Program-made: the position numbers and the translations under genes
The notes under the pieces: model-generated
Told to the model about the DNA's origin: nothing
Databases searched by the model: none
The model's input: the letters and a program-made list of their open reading frames with translations, nothing else
Assembly: GCF_030580955.1 (NCBI RefSeq)
Contig: NZ_JAUQON010000006.1
Location: 124,001-188,000 of the forward strand
DNA: 64,000 bases
Source: Hymenobacter convexus
Lineage (GTDB): Bacteria; Bacteroidota; Bacteroidia; Cytophagales; Hymenobacteraceae
Direction of reading: 5' to 3'
In this document: positions 1 through 9,363 of the stretch, one piece after another
Layout of the letters: each line of letters opens with the position of its first letter
How positions within the stretch are numbered: the first letter of the stretch is position 1

Positions 1-45
1 GAAGCAGTAGCCAACGCCGACGCAAGCCCGGCCGCCATCCTCTAA
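1..45 (+). CDS. 3' end of an upstream gene (partial)
   Basis: The first 45 bases read in frame 1 as 14 codons followed by TAA, ending in ASPAAIL. This could be the C-terminus of a gene that starts before the window. Nothing about its function can be said. The next start codon (73) follows after 27 bases, so it may be the first gene of a unit with the response regulator. It could also be chance. Confidence 0.4.
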   Translation, partial: EAVANADASPAAIL

Positions 46-72
46 GCCGATTATCCACCAAATCCCCATGCG

Positions 73-750
73 ATGGAAGTTCTTTTAGTTGAAGCCGAAG
101 GGCGGCCGCGGCAGCTGTTGCACCGTTTTCTGCAACACGCCCAATACCAAATAGACGTGGCGTCCACCTTTGCCGAAGCAGTTGCCTACCTAGCCGGCCG
201 GGCCTACGATTTTGTGCTGCTGGCCCAGGCCCTGCCCGACGGTGACGGCATGCCACTTATTCGGCTGGCTACCCGCCACGAGAGTCACCCCACTTCGTGC
301 ATTGTTTTCACGGCCACGCCCGATGTGGAGCACCGCCTGCGCGGCTTTGCTTTGGGCGCCGATGAATGCTTGGCCAAGCCAGTTTCGCTGGCCGAACTGG
401 AACGCCGCATGCGCGTCATCATCCGGCAGCGGGTGGGGCTGAAACGGCCCGCCATTCATTTCGGGCGGGGTTTTGTGCTCGATTTAGCGGCCCGCAGGCT
501 CTGCCACGGCCCGCACAACGTGCACCTCAGCCGCAAGCAGTTCGATGTGCTGCACCACCTGTTGCTGCACCGCGGCAAGGTGCTCACCCGCGAGCAGCTA
601 GGGGCGCACATTGGCCGGCGCCACACAACCCCGCCGGAGGCGTCGAACTTCATCGACGTGCACATCATGAACGTGCGCCGGGCGCTGGCTCCTTTCGCCC
701 CCCCCGATTTTCTGGAAACGGTGAACGGCGTGGGCTACCGGGCCGCGTAG
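73..750 (+). CDS. OmpR/PhoB-type response regulator with degenerate receiver
   Basis: A 225-residue protein with an N-terminal receiver fold (about 1-115) and a C-terminal winged-helix DNA-binding domain (about 128-225, ending in the typical NGVGYR). It should bind DNA as a transcription regulator. The receiver is unusual. The position of the phosphoacceptor aspartate, normally in LLDxxLP, is alanine (LLAQALP, Ala51), and one residue of the N-terminal acidic pair is alanine (VEAE, Ala8). The conserved Thr80 and Lys102 are kept. Phosphorylation of the normal kind is therefore unlikely, and the protein may act constitutively or through another signal. No histidine kinase gene lies beside it. 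Family assignment is firm; loss of phosphorylation is an inference from the missing residue. Confidence 0.9.
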   Translation: MEVLLVEAEGRPRQLLHRFLQHAQYQIDVASTFAEAVAYLAGRAYDFVLLAQALPDGDGMPLIRLATRHESHPTSCIVFTATPDVEHRLRGFALGADECLAKPVSLAELERRMRVIIRQRVGLKRPAIHFGRGFVLDLAARRLCHGPHNVHLSRKQFDVLHHLLLHRGKVLTREQLGAHIGRRHTTPPEASNFIDVHIMNVRRALAPFAPPDFLETVNGVGYRAA

Positions 751-848
751 GTAATTTTTGGCTCGCCTCCCGACAGGGCCAAATCTCGAACCGCGCGTTG
801 GGCGCCGTAGCTTCGCGGTCAATTCCGGTCGTCTACTCCCCCTTATCC

Positions 849-1295
849 ATGCGTCTCGTCATTCAGCGCGTTCGCAGCGCGCAGGTCACTGTCGATGGCC
901 AGGTCACTGGCCAGATTGGGCCGGGCCTGCTGGCGCTGGCCGGCTTCGCCCCCACCGATACAACCACGGCCCTTGCCTGGATGTGCCGCAAGCTGGTGCA
1001 GCTCCGCATTTTCGGCGATGAAAACGGCCAGATGAACCGCAGCGTGCAGGATGTGGGCGGCCAGGTGCTGGTGGTGAGCCAGTTCACGCTGCTGGCCGAT
1101 GCACGCAAAGGCAACCGCCCCAGCTACATCGGGGCCGCCCCGCCGCCCATTGCCGAACCGCTCTACGAGCAATTCGTGGCGCTGGTGGCCGCCGAGTTGG
1201 GCCAGCTCGTGCCCACCGGCGTCTTCGGGGCCGACATGCAGGTGAGCCTCGTCAACGACGGCCCGGTCACCATCGTGCTCGACTCACCGGCCTAA
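849..1295 (+). CDS. dtd: D-aminoacyl-tRNA deacylase
   Basis: A 148-residue protein of the usual DTD length. DTD is a cytoplasmic homodimer that cleaves D-amino acids (and glycine mischarged on tRNA-Ala) from tRNA, a proofreading step of translation. The two family signatures are present: SQFTLLA and, near the C-terminus, NDGPVT, which carries the cross-subunit Gly-cisPro motif. The reading frame is open further upstream, but the start at 849 gives MRLVIQRV, the normal family N-terminus. The gene follows the response regulator by 98 bp and precedes the MazG-like gene by 26 bp, so the last two are probably co-transcribed. Confidence 0.95.
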   Translation: MRLVIQRVRSAQVTVDGQVTGQIGPGLLALAGFAPTDTTTALAWMCRKLVQLRIFGDENGQMNRSVQDVGGQVLVVSQFTLLADARKGNRPSYIGAAPPPIAEPLYEQFVALVAAELGQLVPTGVFGADMQVSLVNDGPVTIVLDSPA

Positions 1296-1321
1296 TACCA
1301 ACCTACCATCCCGCCACTTCC

Positions 1322-1648
1322 ATGACCATCGAAGAAGCCCAGCAAACAGTTGATAACTGGATTAAAGCCAACGGTGTGCGCTATTTCAGCGAGCTGACCA
1401 ACATGGCCATTCTCACCGAAGAAGTGGGCGAAGTGGCGCGCCTCATTTCCCGGCAGTACGGCGAGCAGTCCTTCAAGGAATCCGATAAAGGCAAAGACCT
1501 CGGCGACGAGCTGGCCGACGTGCTGTTCGTCGTCATCTGCCTCGCCAACCAAACCGGCATCAATCTCACCGAGGCCCTAGCCCGCAACCTGGCCAAAAAA
1601 AACCAGCGCGACAGCCAGCGTCACAAGGATAATGAGAAGCTGAAGTAG
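1322..1648 (+). CDS. MazG-like nucleotide pyrophosphohydrolase
   Basis: A 108-residue all-alpha protein with the MazG signature: the EEVGEVAR helix at about 36-43 and GDELADVLF at about 62-70, which supply the acidic Mg2+ ligands. Family members hydrolyse nucleoside triphosphates to monophosphate and pyrophosphate and are thought to clean the nucleotide pool. At this length it is a single-domain form, not the tandem-domain MazG of E. coli. The lysine-rich tail is atypical but short. It follows dtd closely on the same strand, so the pair reads as a small housekeeping/quality-control unit. The exact substrate cannot be told from sequence. Confidence 0.85.
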   Translation: MTIEEAQQTVDNWIKANGVRYFSELTNMAILTEEVGEVARLISRQYGEQSFKESDKGKDLGDELADVLFVVICLANQTGINLTEALARNLAKKNQRDSQRHKDNEKLK

Positions 1649-1653
1649 CACCC

Positions 1654-1810
1654 GTCATTGCGAGGCGTAGCCGAAGCAATCCGTCTTGTTCTCAGCGAGT
1701 AGCCTGATAATGTGACACAGCCCCGGCACTGCGTAGTATCGGGGCTGTGTCACAAAAGAAAGGGGCTGGTTTTGACAGGACGGATTGCTTCGGCTGCGCC
1801 TCGCAATGAC
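1654..1810. repeat. REP-like inverted repeat, class GTCATTGCGAGG (nested hairpins)
   Basis: Arms 1654-1685 and 1779-1810 are inverted copies (starting GTCATTGCGAGG), differing at one base. Between them lies a second, unrelated perfect 14-bp inverted repeat, 1712-1725 with 1740-1753 (GTGACACAGCCCCG). The element sits between the convergent ends of the MazG-like gene and comB, where it can act as a bidirectional terminator. It belongs to the dispersed family described in the findings but is the only copy of its class here. Confidence 0.9.
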
Positions 1811-1815
1811 AGCAA

Positions 1816-2538
1816 CTATTCCAACGTCACCAGCCGGTCGTCACGCCAAATGGGCAGTACGCCAGCGTACGCGTCCAAGCGCAGGCAAAACTCAAAGTCC
1901 TTGCTGGCTTCCAGCGAATTGAGCCGCCGCACGTGCGCCGACTGCAGCAGATAGCTCGATAAATTGACTTTCCCCTGCTGCCACAGATGCAGCGCCGCCA
2001 GCGTCGCATCAGAGCTGCGTACGTCGAACTCCGGCGCCAGCCGCTCGGCCAGCGCACCGCCGAATACCGTGTCTTCGAGGCAAAACTGGCCTTTCCAGCC
2101 GGCGCACACCACCAGCACGTTGCGTTGCTGCGCGCGGGCAAAATCGGCAATGGCTTCCAGATTCAGAAACGCACCTACTACCACGGCCTCAGCCGCCAGC
2201 GAGCGGCGCAGCGCCGCCGTGCCGTTGGTGGTGCTGATGGTGAGGGCCCGGCCCCGCACCGGCCGGGCCGCATCCAGAAAGCCGAAAGGTGAATTACCAA
2301 GGTCGAAGCCGGGGGCGGGCAGGCCGTCGCGCTCGGCGGCGGTGAGGCAGCCGTGCTGCTGGCCGTAGGCGGTGCATTCGTCGAGCGACGCCACCGGAAA
2401 AACGTGCGTCACGCCTTCCCCCAGCGCCGTCACGATGGTGCTCGACGCCCGCAGAATGTCCACGATGACGGCAATTTTGCCGCGCAGGTCATACAGATGC
2501 AACAGCTCCGGCGAGAAGCAGATATCCAGTTTGGGCAT
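1816..2538 (-). CDS. comB: 2-phosphosulfolactate phosphatase (ComB family)
   Basis: A 240-residue protein with the ComB fold: VDILRASSTI near the N-terminus, GNSP in the middle, the TTNGT loop and CAGWKGQ, then EDTVFGG. ComB removes phosphate from 2-phosphosulfolactate, a step first described in coenzyme M synthesis in methanogens. In Bacteroidota, which do not make coenzyme M, relatives are thought to serve sulfolactate or sulfonolipid metabolism, so the physiological role is open. The Mg2+-binding aspartate of the DILRAS motif is present. The gene lies downstream of gcvT on the same strand, separated by an 87-bp palindromic repeat. Confidence 0.85.
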   Translation of the reverse strand: MPKLDICFSPELLHLYDLRGKIAVIVDILRASSTIVTALGEGVTHVFPVASLDECTAYGQQHGCLTAAERDGLPAPGFDLGNSPFGFLDAARPVRGRALTISTTNGTAALRRSLAAEAVVVGAFLNLEAIADFARAQQRNVLVVCAGWKGQFCLEDTVFGGALAERLAPEFDVRSSDATLAALHLWQQGKVNLSSYLLQSAHVRRLNSLEASKDFEFCLRLDAYAGVLPIWRDDRLVTLE

Positions 2539-2543
2539 TGTTT

Positions 2544-2630
2544 TTAGTTGTCAGTTGCTCGTTGTCAGTTGTTAGGCATTCAGCACAATCGTCCCAGGCT
2601 AACAACTGACAACGAGCAACTGACAACTAA
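2544..2630. repeat. Perfect 32-bp inverted repeat of the ACAACTGACAAC family
   Basis: Arms 2544-2575 and 2599-2630 are exact inverted copies separated by 23 bases. Each arm carries the word AACTGACAACGAGCAACT. The element fills the gap between gcvT and comB. A near-identical single arm (30 of 32 bases the same) lies inside mutB at 53740-53771, and a diverged arm lies at 44223-44254. Confidence 0.9.
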
Positions 2631-2631
2631 T

Positions 2632-3735
2632 TTATTCCTCCGTGCCCTTGGTCAGCGGCAGCTTGCTTACCGTAGCGGGCAAGTTTTTGCCGCGAATCTG
2701 CACGAAAATGGGCGTGCCCGGCGCGGCAAATTCCGTTTTCACGTAGCCCAGGCCGATGCCCTTGCTCAGCGAAGGCGACTGCGTTCCGCTGGTTACGTCG
2801 CCGATTTTCTGGCCGTCGGCGTCCACTAGCTCGTAGTGGCCACGCGGGATGCCGGGGCCGTCCATCACGAAGCCGACCAGCTTTTTGGTCACGCCCGCTT
2901 CCTTCTGCTTTTTCAGGTTTTCGGAGTTGGTGAACTCCTTGGTGAACTTGGTAATCCAGCCCAAGCCGGCTTCCAGGGGTGAAGTCGTGTCGTCGATGTC
3001 GTTGCCGTAAAGGCAATAGCCCATTTCCAGGCGCAGGGTGTCGCGCGCGCCCAGGCCAATGGGCTTGATGCCGTAAGACTGGCCGGCCAGCATGATTTTC
3101 TCCCACACCTGCGCCGCGCTTTCGTTGGGGATGTACAGCTCGAAGCCGCCCGCGCCGGTGTAGCCGGTGGCCGAAATGATGACGTCGGGCGCACCGGCGA
3201 AGGTGCCCTGCACGAAGGAATAGTAGGGAATACTGCTCAAATCCACGTCGGTCAGCGACTGCAGCGCCGCCTGGGCCTTGGGGCCCTGCACGGCGAAGAG
3301 GCTGGTGCGGTCCGAAATATCCTCCATCTCCACGCCCTGCGTGTTGTGGTGCTGAATCCAGTTCCAGTCTTTTTCGATGTTGGAGGCATTGACTACCAAG
3401 AGGTAGTCCTCGTCGGCCAGCTTGTACACCAGCAGGTCGTCCACGATGCCGCCGTCGTGGTTGGGCAGGCAGGAATACTGGGCTTTGCCGTCGGTGAGCT
3501 TGCTGGCGTCGTTGCTGGTCACGCGCTGGATGAGGTCGAGGGCCTGCGGGCCACGCAACCGGAACTCGCCCATGTGCGACACGTCAAAAATCCCCACCGC
3601 GCGGCGCACCGTGTGGTGTTCATCGAGGTCGGAGGAATAACGCACCGGCATGTCGTAACCGGCAAAAGGCACCATTTTGGCACCCAGCGCGCGGTGCGTG
3701 TCGTTGAGAGTAACGGTTTTCAGAGAAACAGTCAT
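2632..3735 (-). CDS. gcvT: Aminomethyltransferase, glycine cleavage T protein
   Basis: A 367-residue protein of normal T-protein length. In the glycine cleavage system it takes the aminomethyl group from lipoylated H protein and passes it to tetrahydrofolate, giving methylene-THF and ammonia. The N-terminus ([20 protein letters not shown]), the DVSHMGEF motif at about 49-56, and GYTGAGGFE are typical of GcvT; C-terminal GxxTSGTxSP is present as [10 protein letters not shown]. The gcvH and gcvP genes are not in the window, which is common in Bacteroidota. A promoter-like CACCTTTG lies at 3778-3785 on this strand, about 42 bp upstream, one mismatch from TAnnTTTG. Confidence 0.96.
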   Translation of the reverse strand: MTVSLKTVTLNDTHRALGAKMVPFAGYDMPVRYSSDLDEHHTVRRAVGIFDVSHMGEFRLRGPQALDLIQRVTSNDASKLTDGKAQYSCLPNHDGGIVDDLLVYKLADEDYLLVVNASNIEKDWNWIQHHNTQGVEMEDISDRTSLFAVQGPKAQAALQSLTDVDLSSIPYYSFVQGTFAGAPDVIISATGYTGAGGFELYIPNESAAQVWEKIMLAGQSYGIKPIGLGARDTLRLEMGYCLYGNDIDDTTSPLEAGLGWITKFTKEFTNSENLKKQKEAGVTKKLVGFVMDGPGIPRGHYELVDADGQKIGDVTSGTQSPSLSKGIGLGYVKTEFAAPGTPIFVQIRGKNLPATVSKLPLTKGTEE

Positions 3736-3796
3736 GGAGCGAAGGGGATGGATTGGCGGGTTGGTGGGATTGCGCTACAAAGGTGGGACAAAAAAG

Positions 3797-3825
3797 AAAA
3801 GCCGCTTCAAACCGAAGCGGCTTTT
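3797..3825 (-). terminator. Rho-independent terminator after ilvE
   Basis: An 8-bp perfect stem (GCCGCTTC/GAAGCGGC, 3801-3808 and 3814-3821) with a 5-base loop, flanked by A-run and T-run on the two sides, so it can terminate in either direction. It lies downstream of ilvE and its repeat, upstream of the gcvT promoter region. Confidence 0.8.
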
Positions 3826-3834
3826 TCCTTTTCT

Positions 3835-3932
3835 GTCATCCTGAGCGCAGCGAAGGACCTTATCACCGCTGAACAACTTGCAGTAAATAATGCTCCCAAT
3901 GTGATAAGGTCCTTCGCTGCGCTCAGGATGAC
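3835..3932. repeat. REP-like inverted repeat, class GTCATCCTGAGCG
   Basis: Perfect 32-bp arms 3835-3866 and 3901-3932 (starting GTCATCCTGAGCGCAGCG) with a 34-base loop, just past the ilvE stop. One other copy of this class lies at 34735-34821. When translated it gives the peptide words ILSAAKDL and FAALRMT. Confidence 0.9.
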
Positions 3933-3945
3933 AGACGAAGTTCGA

Positions 3946-5010
3946 TTACACCCGTACCATCCAGTTGTGTGGGTCGGCGCCGGCGCCAGTCCGAATGGCA
4001 TCCAGCGCCGCGCTCACGCGCTTCGAGAATGCATTGGCATCCGTGGCAGGCAGGTCGTAGTCGTGGTTTTCGTAGCCGATGGTGGCAATAGGCGCGATGG
4101 TTGCGGCCGTGCCCACGCCAAAGGCTTCGTTGAGCTTGCCGGCGGCCAGGGCGTCCATCACTTCGCGGCTGCCCACTTTGCGCTCTTCCACGGTCAGGCC
4201 CATGTCGCGGGCCAGTGCCAGCACGCTACGGCGCGTGATGCCGTCGAGGATGCTCGTGCTCAGGGCAGGCGTCACCACCTTGCCGTCAATGACGAAAATG
4301 GCGTTCATTGTGCCCGATTCTTCCACGTATTGGTGCTGCGAGGCATCGGTCCAGATGAGTTGGTTGTAGCCCTCGTTCTGGGCTACTTTGGTGGGGTACA
4401 TAGCGGCACCGTAGTTGCCGGCGTTCTTGGCGTAGCCCGCGCCGCCTTCGGCCGAGCGCACGTATTTCTGCTCGAAGCGCACGCGCAGCGGCTTGCTGAA
4501 GTACAGGCCCACCGGGCAGGTAATAATCATGAAGCGGTAGGTATCCGAGGGGCGCACGCCCAGCAGGCCATCCGTGCCGAACATGAAAGGACGGATGTAG
4601 AGCGACGAGCCTTCGTCCGACGGCACCCAGGCGGCATCCTGCTTAATCAGTTCGCGCAAGCCCTGCATAAACAGCTCTTCCGGGATGGTGGGCATGCACA
4701 TACGCTCGGCCGAGGCGTTGAGGCGGGCCCAGTTGTCGAGGGGGCGGAACAGGGCCACGCCACCGTCGTGCTGGTGGTAGGCCTTCATGCCCTCAAAAAT
4801 GGCCTGGCCGTAGTGCAGGGCCGAGTTGGCCGGGCTCACACTCATGTCGCCGTAGGGCACTATCTCGGGCTCCTGCCACTCGCCGTCGCGGTAGTCCACC
4901 ACCAGCATGTGGTCGGAAAAAACTTTGCCGAATTCGAGTTGCGAGAGGTTGACCGAAGCCAGACGGGACGCCGTGGTGGTCTGAGTGCGAATGGGAAGAA
5001 TGTCAATCAT
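3946..5010 (-). CDS. ilvE: Branched-chain amino acid aminotransferase
   Basis: A 354-residue fold-IV PLP aminotransferase that transfers the amino group between glutamate and the 2-oxo acids of leucine, isoleucine and valine. The PLP lysine is Lys195 in YAKNAGNYGAAM, and the EESGTMNAIF motif, typical of the larger eukaryotic-like branched-chain transaminases, is present. Both fit the family length. An in-frame extension upstream to 5085 exists, but the start at 5010 (MIDILPI) agrees with the family. It ends 13 bp from a REP-like repeat. It stands alone, without other ilv genes, in this window. Confidence 0.95.
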   Translation of the reverse strand: MIDILPIRTQTTTASRLASVNLSQLEFGKVFSDHMLVVDYRDGEWQEPEIVPYGDMSVSPANSALHYGQAIFEGMKAYHQHDGGVALFRPLDNWARLNASAERMCMPTIPEELFMQGLRELIKQDAAWVPSDEGSSLYIRPFMFGTDGLLGVRPSDTYRFMIITCPVGLYFSKPLRVRFEQKYVRSAEGGAGYAKNAGNYGAAMYPTKVAQNEGYNQLIWTDASQHQYVEESGTMNAIFVIDGKVVTPALSTSILDGITRRSVLALARDMGLTVEERKVGSREVMDALAAGKLNEAFGVGTAATIAPIATIGYENHDYDLPATDANAFSKRVSAALDAIRTGAGADPHNWMVRV

Positions 5011-5160
5011 GAGCTTGAATTTCAGGAAACGGGAGGTGGGTGGGATTTGGAGAAGATGGAAGTGAGCGGTGGCGCGCCAGGGCACCGGGAAATTGTCCTA
5101 AGAACGTCGGGCTACTGCCGAAGGATGCCTGCCGGCAGTGGTAAGCAGACACCACTTTGG

Positions 5161-5709
5161 TCAAAGTCGTGCCTGCCAGGTCACTTCTTCTACGCCCAGC
5201 TCGTGGGCCATGGCCCGGCTCAGCACAAACAGAAAATCGGACAGGCGGTTCAAATACACCACCACTAATTCGGCCACAAACGACTCTTCGCCCAAGTGAA
5301 TGGCCAGCCGTTCGGCGCGGCGGCACACGCAGCGGGCCACGTGCGCGTGGCTCACGGCCGGGTGCCCGCCCGGCAGGATAAAGGCGCGCAGCTCGGGCAA
5401 ATCAAGGTTGAGGCGGTCCATTTCGTCTTCCAGCAGCGTCACATCGGCGGCGTGCAGGTCGGGCAGCTTCATGCGCGACTTCTCCGGGTCGGCCGCCAGG
5501 GCCGAGCCGATGGTGAACAGCCGGTCCTGGATTTCCTTCAGCAAAGGCCGGCGGACGGCGTTCACGTCCTGGTCGCGCACGAGGCCGATGTGGGCGTTCA
5601 GCTCGTCCACGGTGCCGTAGCACTCGATGCGCAGGCTGCTCTTGGGCACCCGCGTGCCGCCAATGAGCGAGGTGAGGCCTTTGTCTCCGGTTTTAGTATA
5701 GATTTTCAT
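5161..5709 (-). CDS. ATP:cob(I)alamin adenosyltransferase, PduO type
   Basis: A 182-residue cytoplasmic enzyme that transfers the adenosyl group of ATP to cob(I)alamin to make coenzyme B12. The PduO-type signatures are all visible: N-terminal YTKTGDKG (ATP binding), YGTVDELNAHIG at about 31-42, CRRAER at about 128-133 and the C-terminal LNRLSDFLFVLSR. It probably serves the adenosylcobalamin-dependent methylmalonyl-CoA mutase encoded at 50252-54360; this link is an inference from the chemistry. A REP-like repeat begins 22 bp upstream. The start at 5709 gives MKIYTKTGD, the standard N-terminus. Confidence 0.95.
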   Translation of the reverse strand: MKIYTKTGDKGLTSLIGGTRVPKSSLRIECYGTVDELNAHIGLVRDQDVNAVRRPLLKEIQDRLFTIGSALAADPEKSRMKLPDLHAADVTLLEDEMDRLNLDLPELRAFILPGGHPAVSHAHVARCVCRRAERLAIHLGEESFVAELVVVYLNRLSDFLFVLSRAMAHELGVEEVTWQARL

Positions 5710-5730
5710 TTTGCGTAAGTCTTTGCAACG

Positions 5731-5830
5731 GTCATGCTGAGCGAAGTCGAGGCATCTCTACCGCAATAGTAAATTCAATGAAATGGACTGCATTGCGCGG
5801 TAGAGATGTTTCGGCTTCGCTCAGCATGAC
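5731..5830. repeat. REP-like inverted repeat, class GTCATGCTGAGC
   Basis: Imperfect 34-bp arms 5731-5764 and 5797-5830. It lies between the ABC ATPase gene (ending at 5856) and the adenosyltransferase start, both on the minus strand. It is one of eight copies of this class in the window. Confidence 0.9.
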
Positions 5831-5855
5831 CATTCTTTTTCGGTGTGGTGTTCCG

Positions 5856-6575
5856 CTAATGCCCCACCGCCGCGTGGGTCGTGATGTCGTGGTTCACCTC
5901 ATCGGTTTCAATCAACCCGTCGCGCAGGCGCACAATGCGGTGGGCGTAGCGGGCAATGTCTTCCTCGTGCGTCACCATGATGATTGTGTTGCCCTTCGAG
6001 TACAGTGCCTCGAACAAATCCATGATTTCGTGGCTGGTTTTCGAATCGAGGGCGCCGGTGGGTTCGTCGGCCAGCAGCACGCTGGGGTTGTTCACGAGGG
6101 CGCGGGCAATGGCCACCCGCTGGCGCTGCCCGCCCGACAACTCGTTGGGGCGGTGCGAGGCGCGGTCGGCCAGGCCCACCGAGCGGAGCGATTCTAAAGC
6201 CCGCTCGTTGCGCTCGCGCTTGCTGAGGCCGGCATAAATAAGCGGCAGGGCCACGTTATCGAGCGCGCTGGCGCGAGGCAGCAGGTTGAAGCTTTGAAAG
6301 ACGAAGCCGATTTCCTTGTTGCGCACCTCGGCCAGCTGGTTGTCGCTCATGCGGCTCACATCCTGCCCATTGAGGATGTACTGGCCCTTGCTGGGCGTGT
6401 CGAGGCAACCCACGATGTTCATCAGCGTGGACTTGCCCGAACCCGACGGCCCCATAAACGCCACGTACTCGCCCCGGGGAATCTGGATGCTGACCGAGCG
6501 CAGGGCGTGGATGACCTCGGCCCCCATCACGTAATTTTTGGCGATGTCCGTGGTTTCAATGACGTTGGCATTCAT
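5856..6575 (-). CDS. ABC transporter ATP-binding protein, LolD/MacB type
   Basis: A 239-residue ATPase subunit. Walker A (GPSGSGKST, 42-50), the ABC signature [15 protein letters not shown], Walker B ([12 protein letters not shown], the TGALDS form typical of LolD/MacB/FtsE) and the switch histidine (MVTHE) are all intact. Such ATPases drive permeases that extrude lipoproteins or small molecules by mechanotransmission. No MacB/FtsX-like permease is encoded nearby, so its partner lies elsewhere or is unusual. It starts 13 bp after the large membrane/TPR gene and is probably co-transcribed with it. The start at 6575 (MNANVIET) was chosen because the upstream extension lies inside the neighbouring gene. 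Confidence 0.93.
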   Translation of the reverse strand: MNANVIETTDIAKNYVMGAEVIHALRSVSIQIPRGEYVAFMGPSGSGKSTLMNIVGCLDTPSKGQYILNGQDVSRMSDNQLAEVRNKEIGFVFQSFNLLPRASALDNVALPLIYAGLSKRERNERALESLRSVGLADRASHRPNELSGGQRQRVAIARALVNNPSVLLADEPTGALDSKTSHEIMDLFEALYSKGNTIIMVTHEEDIARYAHRIVRLRDGLIETDEVNHDITTHAAVGH

Positions 6576-6588
6576 GGCGCGAAAAACT

Positions 6589-9363
6589 TTATTGCAGAAA
6601 AGGTACAGCCGCCGGCGCAGCGGAAAAGGAATCCGCCTCCGCTGCCCGGCCGGCCCGGTGCCGGGCATATTCGGCTGCTAAAGTAACATAAGTGGCCGGT
6701 GGCAGCTGCTGCCGTAAGCGGCCCAGCGCCTCGCCGGCGTATTCGGTGAGGCCGGCGTCGGCCGCTGCCAGCACGTAGGCCTTCAACAGCGGCAGCGACT
6801 CCGGGTTTTCATCCAGCCCCGCCCGAAGGGCACCGTAGGCGCCCGTGCGGTTGCGCCGTTGGGTGTAGAAGCGCGCCGCCGCCAAAATGGCTTCTTCGTT
6901 GAATGGCGCCTCACGCACAATGCGCTGGTAGAGCTTATCGGCAACGCCTGGGCGGTTGGCCTGCGCGGCCTGCCGGGCCTGGTTTAGCCACTGCTGGCCC
7001 ACCCGCGGTGGCCCGCCCGCTGCCGGCCGAAACGATGCAGCGGCCAGTTGCGCCTGCGCCCGGTGGCCCAGCCGTTGCAGGCTCGTATCGGGCGAAGCTG
7101 CCAAGCGCGTCGCCTGGGCCTGCGCCGAATCGACCCGGCCGGCTAAGGCCAGCGCGTAGGCCCGCGCCTCGCTGGCCTGCGTAGCGCCGTGGGCCACGGC
7201 AAAGGCCAGCTGGTCGGCCGCCGTGGCGTACTGTCCCTGCTGCAATTGCCACAGGCCCAGCAGCATCTGGTAATAAGCGGCCGTGCCGGAGGTGCCCGTG
7301 GCCAGCGGCAGCAGCTGTTGGCGGGCCGCCATTTCCTGCCCCAACGCGTGCCGCGAATAGGCTTGCAGAAACAGCAGCTGCTCATAATAGGGCGCATTGG
7401 CCTCGGCCCGGGCCAGGGTACTCAACGGCCGCAGTTGCTGCTGCAGGCCAGGCGCATTGCCCGCTTTCACGTCCGTCAGCACGGCGTGGTAGAGGGCAGC
7501 GAAAGTGGCATCATCCAGCACCAGGGGCGTGGGCGTAGCGGGAGCCGGCGTTTTCGTCGCTTTGGTGAGCAGGCCCAGCAGCAATTGGTTGGCTATGAGG
7601 GCCGGCTCGGTGGCCAGTTTGCTGCTGGCAGGCTGCTTGCGGGCTTCTTCATACAGATGCTGGCTAATGAGGAAGCCCAACTGGTTGGTGCGGCTGGCGT
7701 AGCTGCCCGGATTTAAGCGTTCGGCTTGGTCCAGGTAGTAGCCGACCGAGTCGGTAACCGTCGTTTTGGTGAAAAGCTGGGCCAGGTCGCCGGCCAGGGC
7801 GGCGCTGTGGGGCTGCGCTTTCAGGCCGCGCCGCAGGATGTCCAGCCCTTCGAATAAGTCATCGGGCTGGGTGTAGAGCGCGCCGAGGCGCACCGACACC
7901 TTTTCGCTGGGGCCGCGCAGCAGGGCGCGGTTCAGGGCCACCAGCTCGTTGCCGCGCTGCTGCCGGAAGCGGTACAGCGCCGCCCGGCCAAACTGGGCGT
8001 GCAGGTTGGCGCGGTAGAGCACGTCGCCACTTTCGGCGTAGTAGCGCTCGGCCAGTGCGGCCAGGCCCAAGTCGTCGGGTGCGGCTTCACTTTGCTGCCG
8101 GGCCAGGTCGCCGAGGTTGTTGTACTGGCCGGCCTGTACCTGGTCGGGCAGCGGGAAGCTGCGGCGCGATTGAATGATGAGGATGCCCCCTATCGCCAGC
8201 ACATACACCGTGTAGAACGGCAGCCGGCGTGGCTCAAACGCCACCCGGTACACCCGCAGCCGCTGCTGAATGAGCGGCATAAAGTTGATGAGCACATACA
8301 GCCAGAACGCCCCGCCCACCAGCAGCAAAGCCAGTCCCGTGAAGCTGCGGGCCGCCGCCAGCAGCGGCGTGTTGTCGGTGGCGAAGGCGTAGGCCAGCGC
8401 GGCGGCAGCGCCCGTCACCACCAGCGAGTAGAGCACCGCGGCATAGGCATACGGCACCGAATCGGCGTAGCTGGGCGCCCGCAGGCGCAGGCCCAGCCCG
8501 CCGGCCAGCACCGCCGGTAGCAGCAGCACCAACGGGTCGAAATTCAGCCCGGGCAGCAACTGCAGGCCATCGTTCCACGCATACAGCAACAACACACCCA
8601 GGTACAGCAGACTAGCCGCCACAAACGGCCCCAGCCCAAAGCGGCTGGCGGGCTGCTCGGCCTGCGCATTCAGCCACAGCAGCGCCCGGATATTCTCCAC
8701 CCCTACCCACAGCACCAGCAGCGCCACCAGCACCGCACCGCCGGTGGTGGCATAAGCCGCGAGTTGCAGCGTGGTTTCGGCGGCGGGCAGCTGGCTTTGG
8801 GTGTACAGCAGGCCGGCTAGGCCCGCCACCACGGCACCCAGCAATAGCACCCGACGGCGTAGGGGCCAGTCTTCGGCGAAGGCGTGCAGGCCATAGGCGC
8901 CGCCGCCCACCAGCCCCAGCATCAGGTACAGAAAATACCGCTCACTGGTATTAAACAGACCCAGCGACTCGGTGTTGAGCGACAGCAGCAGGAAAATGAC
9001 TGGTATCATGCCTGCCACAAAAGCTGGCCGGGCCAGCGTGCTGGCCACCGCCACCCAGCTCACCAGCACCAGCGCCAGCAGCGCCAGAAATAGCGCCGCC
9101 GCCACCGGCTGCGTGAACGGCCCCACCATATCGTGGGTCAGGCTCACGATAAAGCCGCTGGCCTGCACGGGCACACGCGCCGGCCCGGCAGCCACTTCAG
9201 CCAGCGTGAGGGGCACGGCTTCTAGGTGCGGCACCAGCTGCATGGGCAGGGTGCTATCGGGGCCGGTGAAGTAATAAAAAATGGCCAGCCCCACGGCCAG
9301 CGTCGCCAACAGCCCCCGCCAGGTGGGCCGCCAGGCGGGCGTCGAAGCTTGTTTCGGATTCAA
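6589..9363 (-). CDS. Multi-pass membrane protein with C-terminal TPR region
   Basis: A 924-residue protein of unknown function. Residues 1-400 hold about eleven hydrophobic membrane segments (the first at about 15-35), and residues 420-924 are alanine/leucine-rich helical repeats of tetratricopeptide type, such as [27 protein letters not shown] units and a final block [20 protein letters not shown]. The TPR part should form a protein-binding solenoid on one side of the membrane. The start codon is TTG, directly abutting the TAG of gatC, which suggests translational coupling; no ATG occurs before the first membrane segment. Neighbours are gatC upstream and a LolD/MacB-type ATPase 13 bp downstream. 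A role with that ATPase is possible but unproven. Confidence 0.75.
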   Translation of the reverse strand: MNPKQASTPAWRPTWRGLLATLAVGLAIFYYFTGPDSTLPMQLVPHLEAVPLTLAEVAAGPARVPVQASGFIVSLTHDMVGPFTQPVAAALFLALLALVLVSWVAVASTLARPAFVAGMIPVIFLLLSLNTESLGLFNTSERYFLYLMLGLVGGGAYGLHAFAEDWPLRRRVLLLGAVVAGLAGLLYTQSQLPAAETTLQLAAYATTGGAVLVALLVLWVGVENIRALLWLNAQAEQPASRFGLGPFVAASLLYLGVLLLYAWNDGLQLLPGLNFDPLVLLLPAVLAGGLGLRLRAPSYADSVPYAYAAVLYSLVVTGAAAALAYAFATDNTPLLAAARSFTGLALLLVGGAFWLYVLINFMPLIQQRLRVYRVAFEPRRLPFYTVYVLAIGGILIIQSRRSFPLPDQVQAGQYNNLGDLARQQSEAAPDDLGLAALAERYYAESGDVLYRANLHAQFGRAALYRFRQQRGNELVALNRALLRGPSEKVSVRLGALYTQPDDLFEGLDILRRGLKAQPHSAALAGDLAQLFTKTTVTDSVGYYLDQAERLNPGSYASRTNQLGFLISQHLYEEARKQPASSKLATEPALIANQLLLGLLTKATKTPAPATPTPLVLDDATFAALYHAVLTDVKAGNAPGLQQQLRPLSTLARAEANAPYYEQLLFLQAYSRHALGQEMAARQQLLPLATGTSGTAAYYQMLLGLWQLQQGQYATAADQLAFAVAHGATQASEARAYALALAGRVDSAQAQATRLAASPDTSLQRLGHRAQAQLAAASFRPAAGGPPRVGQQWLNQARQAAQANRPGVADKLYQRIVREAPFNEEAILAAARFYTQRRNRTGAYGALRAGLDENPESLPLLKAYVLAAADAGLTEYAGEALGRLRQQLPPATYVTLAAEYARHRAGRAAEADSFSAAPAAVPFLQ

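Noticed and set aside
849..1295. A longer 309-codon version of dtd beginning at 366
   Set aside because: The extra part overlaps the response regulator in another frame and has Arg/Pro/His-rich nonsense composition; the family N-terminus is at 849.
3807..4001. A 64-residue frame with ILSAAKDL and FAALRMT
   Set aside because: It is the translation of the REP-like element at 3835-3932, a known source of false protein calls.
3346..5268. A 640-codon open frame on the plus strand opposite gcvT and ilvE
   Set aside because: It is antisense to two clear genes and its protein is His/Val/Gly-rich with no motif, an effect of GC-rich codon use on the other strand. It also runs through a REP-like repeat.
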